Shown here: piece after piece, positions 26,003 through 33,532 of the stretch
Position numbering within the stretch: the first letter of the stretch is position 1
Layout of the letters: each line of letters begins with the position of its first letter
Assembly (NCBI GenBank): GCA_902774845.1
Contig: CACYJU010000006.1
Location: 124,001 to 188,000, forward strand
Length of the DNA stretch: 64,000 nucleotides
Direction: 5' to 3'
Source of the DNA: an uncultured Bacteroidota bacterium
GTDB taxonomy: Bacteria > Bacteroidota > Bacteroidia > Bacteroidales > P3
Translations under genes and position numbers: made by a program
The notes under the pieces: model-generated
The model's database searches: none
What the model was told of the DNA's origin: nothing
The model's input: the letters and a program-made list of their open reading frames with translations, nothing else

Positions 26003-26334
26003 TGTTGTCTGTGGTACGTGTCATAGTTGTCGATGTTTTTTAAGTTGCTGTTTTGCTTTGTCTTCTCTGTCTTGCTTTTGTCTTCAATCCACGAGCAAAA
26101 ATACAGCGATGTTATTTATCACTCCTAAAAAGATATTTATGATAAACAACTTACTCCCAAAAAACATCCAACCATCACCATTCAACACACAGCATACCCC
26201 ATCTCAACCGCGCCCGCCCACTAACGCATTAACACATTCACAAATTCACACATCAACACATTCCCTCCCACTTAACTCCCATATAACTCCCATCTAACTC
26301 CGCATTTAAAATTACCAACTCGTGATGAAAAAAT
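26003..26334. other. left part of the hppA-DUF3667 spacer: ATTCACA and 11-bp words
   Basis: I see no gene here. Around 26227-26263 there are ATTAACACATTCACA-type words. At 26265-26303 three 11-bp units (CTCCCACTTAA, CTCCCATATAA, CTCCCATCTAA) follow. These are the reverse complement of the words at 14592-14620. Confidence 0.75.
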
Positions 26335-26795
26335 CTTGGTCAACTGGTCAACCCGCTTGCTTTTGCAGATTTTTTGTTGTTCAAATCTGTAAATGATATA
26401 GTTATGGTTCTTGGTCAACGGTCAACTGGTCAATTCACTTGTTTTTGCAAAAAAGGGTGTTCGATCAAACCTATAATTAATTAAAATAAAAAAAATACAT
26501 TATATATAATAATATATTAAATTATTAATTATTAATCACTTACATGACAATTCTCCGTAACCTGCTGATTTTGGAAAACGAAAAACATTGCAGTTGACCA
26601 GTTGACCGTTGACCAACCCCCTAATATGCTCTGCCTGAACAATAGTCTCCCCCTCTCTACGGGAGAGGGGACTGGAAAATAAAAAAACTTTTTTCTTGGT
26701 CAACGGTCAACTGGTCAATTCACTTGTTTTGCAGAAAATCATTTTGTTCAACCTGTAAATGACATAGTTATAAGCCTTGATCAACGGTAAACTAG
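26335..26795. repeat. GGTCAAC word repeats, direct and inverted
   Basis: Units of about 75-81 bp start with CTTGGTCAAC words and run through GTAAATGATATAGTTAT (26335-26409; 26695-26775). A degenerate unit starts at 26410 and a last partial one at 26776. A 23-bp GGTCAAC block at 26411-26433 recurs directly at 26696-26718 and in reverse complement at 26594-26616. A GC hairpin (CCCCTCTC TACGG GAGAGGGG) lies at 26650-26670. The last unit runs into the stop codon of the DUF3667 gene. Confidence 0.88.
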
Positions 26796-27755
26796 TCAGT
26801 TTACCCATCCCACGTATGCGGTGGCGGCTATGGCGATGAGGACTACTATGACCCCAAAAACAAGGAGCATCGCCACCAACGAGAGCATCGAATAGGCAAT
26901 GACTCGCCACCAGCCGTAGCCCGACAGCTGCTTCAGCGGGATGAATATCAAAAAGAACGACAAGACGGTCAGTATCGGGACACAGAAGAAAGAGAAGACT
27001 ATGGAGATGATGGAATACATGTTGGCGATATATACCAGCGACACAAAAAACTCCGAATAGCGAAGGTCGGGAACGCTTGGGCTGTGTCGAAAGAAAAGGT
27101 ACAGACAACCCGAGATGTACATCAGCACAAGCAAAGCGAAGATATTGGGGAATCGCTCCTGGAAACGTCCCGCCCTGACAGCAATACCTCTAAAAAGTTC
27201 CTGCACCTGCACCTCCTCGTTGCTTGAATGTCCAACTGTTTTGTTTCCATTTGACGACTGCTGGATGGCGACCTCTATCACCCGACTGTCGGACGACAGC
27301 CGCTCCCCTTTGATATTCACTCCGTGTGTCACAACGATGGAGAGTGCAGCAAGGAGGAAGAACATCTTGAACGGAGGGAAGTAGGCCATCTGCATGCCAC
27401 CGATATAGTCGCGAATCATATAACCCGGACGCAGCAGCAGATCGCGTATTGTACGAAACATGCCGCGGTTGCCCAATCCCCATACGTCCAGAAAATTCAG
27501 GAAGGCCGTTTTGAACGAGTAGCGGACAATGAGCCGCGACTGGCCACAGCGAGGGCAGAAGTTGCCGGTATAGACAGTGTGACAGGTAGCGCACACATGC
27601 TCCTCCTGCGACATCTCCTTGACACAATAGGGTTTCTTTTGCCACTCTTGGAATTGACGGCGTTTCTCCCTCAAAATACTCCACTTCGCCCTAAGCCAAC
27701 CGACAGTCTTTTTCATACCCGTCATCAACCGACGGCATCCCGGCTTATATCCCAT
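26796..27755 (-). CDS. DUF3667 membrane protein
   Basis: The protein is 319 aa. An N-terminal zinc ribbon (CATCHTVYTGNFCPRCGQ, about residues 55-72) is followed by YSFKTAFLNFLDV and five or so membrane helices in the C-terminal half. This is the layout of the Bacteroidota-specific DUF3667 family, whose function is unknown. Its last codons lie inside the GGTCAAC repeat, so its C-terminus (GWVN) may be repeat-derived. It is 61 bp after luxS, and probably ends the Met/homocysteine gene group. Confidence 0.82.
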   Translation of the reverse strand: MGYKPGCRRLMTGMKKTVGWLRAKWSILREKRRQFQEWQKKPYCVKEMSQEEHVCATCHTVYTGNFCPRCGQSRLIVRYSFKTAFLNFLDVWGLGNRGMFRTIRDLLLRPGYMIRDYIGGMQMAYFPPFKMFFLLAALSIVVTHGVNIKGERLSSDSRVIEVAIQQSSNGNKTVGHSSNEEVQVQELFRGIAVRAGRFQERFPNIFALLVLMYISGCLYLFFRHSPSVPDLRYSEFFVSLVYIANMYSIISIVFSFFCVPILTVLSFFLIFIPLKQLSGYGWWRVIAYSMLSLVAMLLVFGVIVVLIAIAATAYVGWVN

Positions 27756-27816
27756 TCTGGTTCCCGTTTCGACAGATTGACCTCAATATACTTGATTCAC
27801 TATTTTCCGGCATCAA

Positions 27817-28311
27817 TCACGCGTCGGCGAAGACTTTGCCGTCGTTCAGCGTCACCTGCAGCTTGGTGTACTCGCTGTGGAAGTCGTTTTTCAGGCGGTC
27901 GAGATAGCGACGCGACTCCCAGTGGCACATCGGCAGGTCGTGCAGCAGACAGTTGCCGCAGGTCTCTGGCGTGGTGGCTGGCACTTCGCTCTGTGTCAGT
28001 ATCCACTCGAGACATTGGATGGTGAGCTGACGCATATCCTCCACCGTATAGTTTCCCGTCATGATGACGTACATGCCCGTGAGGCAGCCCATCGGACCCA
28101 CATACACCACATCCTCTTTGGCCGACGAATTGCGGAACCAGGTGGCCATCAGATGCTCCATGCTGTGCATCGCCGACGGCGCCACAGCGGGTTCGCGGTT
28201 CGGCTCGGTGATGCGGAGGTCGAAAGTAGTGAACCCCTTATCGATACGCGACACATAGATGCCGGGCTTAAGATGAGTATGGTCGATGGTGAAACTTTGT
28301 ATTACTTCCAT
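27817..28311 (-). CDS. luxS: S-ribosylhomocysteine lyase
   Basis: This 164-aa enzyme cleaves S-ribosylhomocysteine to homocysteine and the AI-2 precursor DPD. It has the metal-binding HSMEHLMATW, the conserved catalytic cysteine in GPMGCLTGMYVI, and the start FTIDHTHLKPGIYVSR. Its length is normal for the family. It lies in a minus-strand group with a Met gamma-lyase-like gene about 2 kb upstream, so homocysteine production and sulfur amino-acid breakdown are neighbours. Confidence 0.95.
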   Translation of the reverse strand: MEVIQSFTIDHTHLKPGIYVSRIDKGFTTFDLRITEPNREPAVAPSAMHSMEHLMATWFRNSSAKEDVVYVGPMGCLTGMYVIMTGNYTVEDMRQLTIQCLEWILTQSEVPATTPETCGNCLLHDLPMCHWESRRYLDRLKNDFHSEYTKLQVTLNDGKVFADA

Positions 28312-28321
28312 ATAAATGATA

Positions 28322-28370
28322 ATTAACTATTAACTAAACTATTATCTATTATCTATCAACTATTATCTAT
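28322..28370. repeat. CTATTA-type word array between luxS and the FGE-like gene
   Basis: TTAACTA, TTATCTA and ATCTATCAACTA words fill the 55-bp spacer. The TAG stop of the FGE-like gene (28367-28369) lies within the array. Confidence 0.7.
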
Positions 28371-29176
28371 TCACACACTACCCGGAAGCCCAGGTTGTAG
28401 GCTTTGTATTCGGGGTCGAGGCCGTAGCGGAACGAGAGACGGCAATGTGATGCCACTTTGTTCCAGCTGCCGCCGCGGTCAACATGTTTCGTGCCCTCCG
28501 AAGGCCCTTCGGGGTCGGTGACGGGGTCGCTGCCGAAGTCGTCGTTCCACCAGTCACGGCACCACTCCCACACGTTGCCGGTCATATCATACAATCCGAG
28601 TGCGTTAGGCTTCAATGTCGCCACCTCGTGGGTTGTCTCTTCTGCGTTGCCCATATACCAGCCCACCTCGTCGAGGTTGGCGCTGCCCGCAAAGACGGTC
28701 GGCTCGGCAGGAGCCTTGTGTCCGCCACGTGCCGCATATTCCCATTGCGCTTCGGTGGGCAGGGTGAAGGTGCGACCAGTCATCTCCGAAAGCCTACGGC
28801 AGAACTCCATGGCGTCGTTGTAGGAGACGGTCTCTACAGGATAGCTGCCGCCGTTGGCGAAGCCGCTGGGGCTCTCCCCCATCACAGCCTCATAGAGAGC
28901 CTGCGTCACCTCCGTCTCGCCTATAAAAAAGTCTTGCGAGATAGTCACCTCATGCACACGCTCGAAGGCGGCGCGGTCATACTTGCCCTCTATCTCCCAG
29001 TCGCCCTGGGGGAAGGCCGCCTGCTCGGGGGTGCAACCCATAGTGAAGGTGCCGGCTTTCACGCGCACCATATCAAACGAGACGTCGCCGACGGTGACGG
29101 TAAACTTTTCCTTTGCCCCACCGCAGGAGACCAGAAGGAGCGACGCCAGTATTGGATAAAAGAATCGTTTTAGCAT
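28367..29176 (-). CDS. formylglycine-generating-enzyme-like (SUMF1) lipoprotein
   Basis: From ATG 29174-29176 the protein is 269 aa, starting with a lipoprotein signal (ASLLLVSCGG, lipidated Cys near 18). The body is a FGE-sulfatase domain: GTFTMGCTPEQ, EVTQALYEAVMG, TLPTEAQWEYAARGG, GNVWEWCRDWW and DRGGSWNKVASHCRLSFR. In true FGE two cysteines near the end bind copper. Only one is evident here, so I infer a non-modifying family member. A longer start (29236) would overlap the small lipoprotein gene upstream and remove the signal from the N-terminus. Confidence 0.85.
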   Translation of the reverse strand: MLKRFFYPILASLLLVSCGGAKEKFTVTVGDVSFDMVRVKAGTFTMGCTPEQAAFPQGDWEIEGKYDRAAFERVHEVTISQDFFIGETEVTQALYEAVMGESPSGFANGGSYPVETVSYNDAMEFCRRLSEMTGRTFTLPTEAQWEYAARGGHKAPAEPTVFAGSANLDEVGWYMGNAEETTHEVATLKPNALGLYDMTGNVWEWCRDWWNDDFGSDPVTDPEGPSEGTKHVDRGGSWNKVASHCRLSFRYGLDPEYKAYNLGFRVVCE

Positions 29177-29207
29177 ATCATCAGAACCGTTCAGTTTTGC
29201 CGGCCGC

Positions 29208-29363
29208 TTATCTCCCACCAGACGTGGTGTCGACATGCTGTTCGGGGCAGCCGTACATGACCATCATCTCCTCCTCGCTCTTGTCTTTCTTGCAGCTTGC
29301 GAACAAAGCCAGAACAGCAACAATAAGGATAGCCGCAACTTTGTATAACGAAAACCTCTTCAT
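29208..29363 (-). CDS. small predicted lipoprotein, 51 aa
   Basis: ATG at 29361-29363 opens a 51-codon frame ending TAA (29208-29210). MKRFSLYKVAAILIVAVLAL is followed by FASCKKDKSEEE, a textbook lipobox with an acidic exit, then MMVMYGCPEQHVDTTSGGR. The MYGCP tail recalls the MYGxP start of mature radical-SAM-associated lipoproteins of Bacteroidales, but the protein ends too early for that family, so it may be a remnant or a short peptide. It is 31 bp upstream of the FGE-like gene and probably co-transcribed. Confidence 0.6.
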   Translation of the reverse strand: MKRFSLYKVAAILIVAVLALFASCKKDKSEEEMMVMYGCPEQHVDTTSGGR

Positions 29364-29403
29364 ATTCTAAACACTTAATTCTCTCAATTTAATGCCCTTT
29401 AAT

Positions 29404-29422
29404 GCCCTGTGCGGGCACGCAC
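29404..29422 (-). repeat. 19-bp interspersed hairpin repeat, copy 2
   Basis: GCCCTGTGCGGGCACGCAC, the reverse complement of the copy at 230, in the elbB-lipoprotein spacer. Confidence 0.85.
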
Positions 29423-29426
29423 TAAT

Positions 29427-29445
29427 GCCCTGTGCGGGCACGCAC
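29427..29445 (-). repeat. 19-bp interspersed hairpin repeat, copy 3
   Basis: An identical, tandem copy 4 bp after copy 2, ending 3 bp before the elbB stop codon. Confidence 0.85.
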
Positions 29446-29448
29446 CAT

Positions 29449-30141
29449 TCACGCAATCTCAAGCATCTCCTCCAGTCGGGCGACCATGTTTTCGGCGCCA
29501 GCGAAGATCTCGCTTATGCGGCTGGCTGCCATGTAGGCGGGAGTGGTGATGACCTTGTGCTCGGTATCGACACAGACGTCCGTCGGGCCGCACTCCTGGG
29601 GTTTGGCCCCAAGCTGCTGTGCTGCGAGAGCCGCCTGATTGTCAGATGCGCCGAGGGTGAGCTCGACACCATAGCGACCCAGCACCTTAGCCAGCACCAT
29701 CGGAGCTATGCACATAGCCACCACTGGCTTCTTGGCGCGGTAGGTCTCGAGTATGGCGTCGGCCACGCTGTCGATGACCTCCATGCGAGGTCCGTCGAAG
29801 GCGAAGGTGGAGAGGTTGCGAGCCGCACCCATGCCACCCGGGAGGGCGAGACAGTCGTAGTCGGCAGGCGTGTATTCGTCGATTGGCTTGATGTCGCCAC
29901 GGGCGATGCGGGCCGACTCGACGAAGATATCCCTCTGTTCGGTATCGACCAGAGCACCCTCTTCAGCGTCGTCGGGGTCTTCGACATCGACATGAGGAAC
30001 CACCTCAAACATGCCTTCTGGGGCAAAACACTGATACTGCCAGCCACGACGGTCGATGGCGAGCATGAGTGAAAGGGACTCCTGCAGTTCGCTGCCGTCG
30101 CGGTTGCCGCAGCCACTCAATATAATTGCTATTTTTTTCAT
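29449..30141 (-). CDS. elbB: ElbB-type glyoxalase / DJ-1-PfpI superfamily protein
   Basis: The protein is 230 aa, starting KKIAIILSGCGNRDGSELQE. This start and DYDCLALPGGMGAARNLSTFAFDG are the signature of ElbB (isoprenoid biosynthesis glyoxalase, formerly enhancing lycopene protein 2). The nucleophile-elbow cysteine is in VAMCIAPMVLAKVLG. Glyoxalase activity is reported for the E. coli protein. The physiological role here is unknown. It sits 159 bp after the Met gamma-lyase-like gene, with an inverted-repeat array between. Confidence 0.9.
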   Translation of the reverse strand: MKKIAIILSGCGNRDGSELQESLSLMLAIDRRGWQYQCFAPEGMFEVVPHVDVEDPDDAEEGALVDTEQRDIFVESARIARGDIKPIDEYTPADYDCLALPGGMGAARNLSTFAFDGPRMEVIDSVADAILETYRAKKPVVAMCIAPMVLAKVLGRYGVELTLGASDNQAALAAQQLGAKPQECGPTDVCVDTEHKVITTPAYMAASRISEIFAGAENMVARLEEMLEIA

Positions 30142-30162
30142 ATCAAGACAAGGTTTTTCGCA

Positions 30163-30269
30163 TTAAAGACAAGAAAAACAAAAAAGGACAAAACACATTG
30201 GTTAAAAAACAGAAAGGACAAGATACTGACGCTTAGATTATTGTCTTTCTTGTCCTTTCTTGTCTTTAA
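30163..30269. repeat. inverted AAGGACAAG/AAAGACAAG word arrays
   Basis: TTAAAGACAAG (30163-30173) pairs with CTTGTCTTTAA (30259-30269), and AGAAAGGACAAGA (30211-30223) pairs perfectly with TCTTGTCCTTTCT (30248-30260). This is a nested hairpin made from a repeated word, between the Met gamma-lyase-like gene and elbB. Confidence 0.82.
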
Positions 30270-30300
30270 AAGAGAACTTAATTGCCCCTACGGCCAGTAG

Positions 30301-31503
30301 TTATTTGCAGGCGTCCACGCTCTCTTTGATGAGCTGGAAGGTAGCCTCGATGTCGTTGTCGAGACCCATCGAGAAGCGGATGAGGCCTTCGCTCATACCC
30401 ATCTCCTTCTGGATGTCCTCAGGAACCTCGGAGCTGGTGCTCTTGCCGCTGTTGCTGAAGAGGGTCTTGAAGTAACCCAGCGAGACGGCGAGGTAGCCCA
30501 CACCTTTCTGCTGCATGATTTCCATGATCTTGCTGGCCTTGTCGGCGGTGCCCATGTCGATGGATATCATGCCACCGAAGCCGAAGCCTTCGTTCATCAT
30601 GCTGCAGAACAGCTCGTAATCGGGATGCTCAGGAAGGCCGGGATAATTGTATTTGAATCCCACCTCTTTGAAACGCTTGGCGAGGTACATGGCGTTCTCA
30701 CCGTGTTTCTTCATGCGGATATGGAGGGTGTGGAGGTTCTTGTTGATCGAGGCGCTGCGCATAGGATCCAGCACGGGGCCGAGAAGCATGCAAGTGCCGT
30801 TGTTCACGTCGATGAGGCTGTTGATATATTCGGCCGAGCCGCAGATGGCGCCGGCGACGCAGTCGTTGGTACCGTTGATGTACTTGGTCATCGAATAGAC
30901 GGTGATATCGGCACCCAGACGGCAGGGGCTGAAAATCATCGGGGTGAAGGTGTTGTCAACAATCAGCTTGGCACCGATAGAGTGAGCAATCTTCGACAGT
31001 TCGGGCACGTTGGCGATGCGGAGCAGGGGGTTGTTCATGGTCTCGGTGTAGAGGACCTTGGTGTTGGGGTGCTCGGCGACGACTTTCTTCACGGCGTCGA
31101 GGTTCTGCATGTTGACGAAGGTGGTGTTGACGTTGAATTTCTTGAGGTAGTTGGCCATGAAGGCGAAGGTGCCGCCGTAGGTGGTCATGGAGGCGATGAT
31201 GTGGTCGCCGGCGTTGACTTCGTGGAGCAGGGCGCTGGTGATGGCTGCGAGGCCTGAACCGGTGACCCAAGCCATCTCTGTGCCTTCCATAGCGGCGAGG
31301 TTCTGGCAGAGGGCGAGGTTCGAGGGGTTCCAGTGGCGGCTGTAGAGGAAGTAGCCCTCGGTTTCGCCGTGGAAGGTCTCGGTCATAAGGTGAGCCTCAG
31401 GGAAGGTGAAGGTGGCGCTGTCGCAGATTGCGGGGTTCACACCACGGTTGGCGTCGCGTCCGTCGTGACGCTGAATAGCTGTTGCGGGATCAAATTTGTT
31501 CAT
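30301..31503 (-). CDS. Met gamma-lyase-like PLP enzyme (Cys/Met metabolism family)
   Basis: The 400-aa gamma-family PLP enzyme has AWVTGSGLAAITSALLH, the N/D of LIVDNTFTP, and the PLP lysine in SMTKYINGTND. The family includes methionine gamma-lyase, cystathionine synthases and lyases, and O-acetylhomoserine sulfhydrylase. The sequence ETMNNPLLRIANV suits a lyase, but specificity cannot be fixed by eye. It heads the minus-strand group ending in luxS and DUF3667. A TATCTTTG box (31556-31563) lies 53 bp upstream. Confidence 0.88.
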   Translation of the reverse strand: MNKFDPATAIQRHDGRDANRGVNPAICDSATFTFPEAHLMTETFHGETEGYFLYSRHWNPSNLALCQNLAAMEGTEMAWVTGSGLAAITSALLHEVNAGDHIIASMTTYGGTFAFMANYLKKFNVNTTFVNMQNLDAVKKVVAEHPNTKVLYTETMNNPLLRIANVPELSKIAHSIGAKLIVDNTFTPMIFSPCRLGADITVYSMTKYINGTNDCVAGAICGSAEYINSLIDVNNGTCMLLGPVLDPMRSASINKNLHTLHIRMKKHGENAMYLAKRFKEVGFKYNYPGLPEHPDYELFCSMMNEGFGFGGMISIDMGTADKASKIMEIMQQKGVGYLAVSLGYFKTLFSNSGKSTSSEVPEDIQKEMGMSEGLIRFSMGLDNDIEATFQLIKESVDACK

Positions 31504-31555
31504 AGTTGTGTTATTGTGTTACTTTTTAAAATTTGTCATCTGTTATAAGTGATTG

Positions 31556-31563
31556 CAAAGATA
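31556..31563 (-). promoter_or_regulatory. -7 box for the Met gamma-lyase-like gene
   Basis: TATCTTTG on the minus strand, followed by GCAATCAC. No convincing -33 box. No SAM riboswitch-like structure is visible in the short leader. Confidence 0.55.
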
Positions 31564-31764
31564 CAATTTTTTTTCGTACTATGTAAGTAAAGTGATTTTT
31601 ACATGAATTAAGGTTGAAAAGGTGCGCTTCGCTTGAAAGGTTGAAAGGTAATCGAGTGGGTTCTGCAAATCGTAACATATTCGAAACCAATGGGAAAGAA
31701 ACTTTAGAAAATATAGAATCTTATACCATGTAAAATACTTGTTTCCAGCAACATATAGTTATGC

Positions 31765-31808
31765 CATTAGGGAGTCATTAGGGTGTCATTAGGGAGGTAT
31801 TAGGGAGG
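31765..31808 (+). repeat. 11-bp word array CATTAGGGAGT (4 units)
   Basis: CATTAGGGAGT, CATTAGGGTGT, CATTAGGGAGG and TATTAGGGAGG are contiguous. Confidence 0.92.
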
Positions 31809-31875
31809 TTCATGCTTTTAAGGATAACAGAAGGAGCTTTTCGGATGGGTCTTGATGGCTTGCTGGATGCAATAT

Positions 31876-31941
31876 AGATGGAAGGCAGATGGGAGGCAGG
31901 TGGAAGTCAGATGAGAGTCAGATGGGAGTCAGATGGGAGTC
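31876..31941 (+). repeat. 11-bp word array AGATGGGAGTC (6 units)
   Basis: Six contiguous 11-bp units from AGATGGAAGGC to AGATGGGAGTC. The same word family occurs at 14592-14620 and, inverted, at 26265-26303. Confidence 0.92.
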
Positions 31942-32027
31942 AGATCGAACAGCTGTGGGTTGACAGTTGAGGTTATATGATTTGAGCCATGAGGATTGAT
32001 TGCAAATAAAATCTTTTTTCAGTTGAG

Positions 32028-32058
32028 TTGCAGACAATTAAAAAAGTTTGTAACTTTG
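32028..32058 (+). promoter_or_regulatory. promoter upstream of the broken OMP gene
   Basis: TTG (32028-32030), 20 nt, TAACTTTG (32051-32058) followed by CAG. It is 181 bp from the ATG, giving a long leader. Confidence 0.65.
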
Positions 32059-32239
32059 CAGTCGTCATTGTTTTGATGATTTTTTTCAAAAAAAAACACA
32101 CCCCGTTGTTAAGATTTTGGCTTATGGATGGTTATATATATAGTAGGAGTATCTGGATTCTGCGGTTCGGATTGCAAATCTAAAATGACGAAGCATCACT
32201 CCTATTCATGCAAAATCATACGTAACAAAATAAGGTGAC

Positions 32240-33358
32240 ATGAACAACAAACTAATACATGCATTTGTAATAACAACCTGTTTCTTCTCCTTGTGCGCTC
32301 AGTCTCAGGAGGTTCTCAAACCTGGCGAATCTGTACAATCGCGTTTTCAGGGTGAGGTGAGTATTGGCTTTCATGCTACGCCAGGCTACCCGATACTTTC
32401 TCCGTATGCCTCGATATCTTTCGGTGAGAGGATAAAGGAACGAGCGTACATCGGTGCGGGATTGGGTGTATTTCTACCGATAGGTCCTTGGTATAAAAAC
32501 GATGGGGATGTATCATAGCGAGACGAATTGACGCTTGAAATGGCACTCCCTGCGTTGTATATGCAAGGCGATGTCTATTGGGGTGGATGGGGCGACTGGA
32601 AGCCGTACGCAACTGCCACCTTGGGATATGCCACCTTGGCGGGTTTTGCTAAACTGGGCATAGGGACCGACTATAAAGACTTCACCATGCAGGTGGGCTA
32701 TTCTCCAATGTTTTTCATATATAAAGATGGATCTGAGTACAATCATGGTCTTTATGTCGACTTTGGCTATCGGTTCAACTCGGTGAAATACAATAGAGAA
32801 CGATACGAACGGCAGCATGCGGATGAAACAGATACGGCGTACAGGTCGGTATGGTTTCAGGGTCTTGTAGGGGGCGGTGTGCATGCAAGCATACCAAACA
32901 CCATGATCAACCCATACATAGACCTAATGCTTGGTGTCAAAATAAAAGAGAAGTACTTTGTGGGTGTTGGTGTTGAAATAGTGACGCCCATAGTACATAT
33001 CAATAGTTATGACCACGGCAACTGGAGCTGGCTCGGATTTGTCCCCGCTTATTCGGCGCGTGGCGACTTCTATCTACGTGATTTGCGAAAAGTACGGCAA
33101 TATCTTTCGGCACAAATCACATACACCACATACGAGCCATGGGGCAGGATTCATGTTCTTTGCGGCAAATTTGGCTACGGTATTGACTATCGTAGGTTTA
33201 CTGTTCAAGCAGGATACCTGCCAGCAGTCAACTTTTTGGTAAGAGATGGTTTTAGTCATAGTTTAAGCTGGGTGGGCAATGTATACCATAGTTTATACAT
33301 AGAGATGGGCTATCGGTTCAATACAAGAAAACACAACCGACAAAAGGCGCTGCAATGA
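32240..33358 (+). pseudogene. tandem two-domain outer-membrane barrel protein interrupted by an in-frame amber codon
   Basis: The frame is open from ATG 32240 to 33358 except for one TAG at 32516-32518 (codon 93). Translation before it has a signal peptide (ending CAQSQE) and barrel strands. After it the same frame continues as RDELTLEMALPALYMQGDVYW. Read through, the protein is about 372 aa and consists of two related barrel domains: LYVDFGYRFNSVKYNRER ends the first and LYIEMGYRFNTRKHNRQK ends the second. GIGTDYKDFTMQVGY and GYGIDYRRFTVQAGY are equivalent strands. TAG terminates other genes here, so this is best read as a nonsense mutation. Stop readthrough or a sequencing error cannot be excluded. 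Confidence 0.82.
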
Positions 33359-33532
33359 TTCGGACATTGGGGAGATAGATAACGAAACTCATTGTTAAAA
33401 TGTTAAATTTTTATGTCAGCGACGGTTTTTGAACTTTTTTGCGACTAATTATATAAAGGGAGGAGTATTTTTTTAAATGTTAGAAGTCTTGTACATCTTT
33501 GAGAATTATTAACCCTTAAATACCTGTCAATC

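Larger units (their letters stand above)
31504..32239. other. 736-bp divergent spacer with two 11-bp word arrays
   Basis: I see no gene here. It contains the minus-strand -7 box, an 11-bp CATTAGGGAGT array (31765-31808), an 11-bp AGATGGGAGTC array (31876-31941), and a plus-strand promoter (32028-32058) for the broken OMP gene. Confidence 0.75.

Noticed and set aside
23715..26024. 769-codon open frame antisense to hppA
   Set aside because: Composition is Glu/Gly/His/Asp-rich shadow text with no domain. The sense strand is a well-conserved pyrophosphatase.
26335..26775. Possible CRISPR array in the hppA-DUF3667 spacer
   Set aside because: Repeats are degenerate, of unequal spacing (75 to about 285 bp), partly inverted, and no cas gene is nearby.
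31504..31560. SAM riboswitch upstream of the Met gamma-lyase-like gene
   Set aside because: The leader is only about 50 nt and shows no paired helices.
32516..32518. TAG recoded as a sense codon in this organism
   Set aside because: TAG terminates topA, the hypothetical gene at 20813 and the I42-like gene in normal positions, so a genetic-code change is unlikely.
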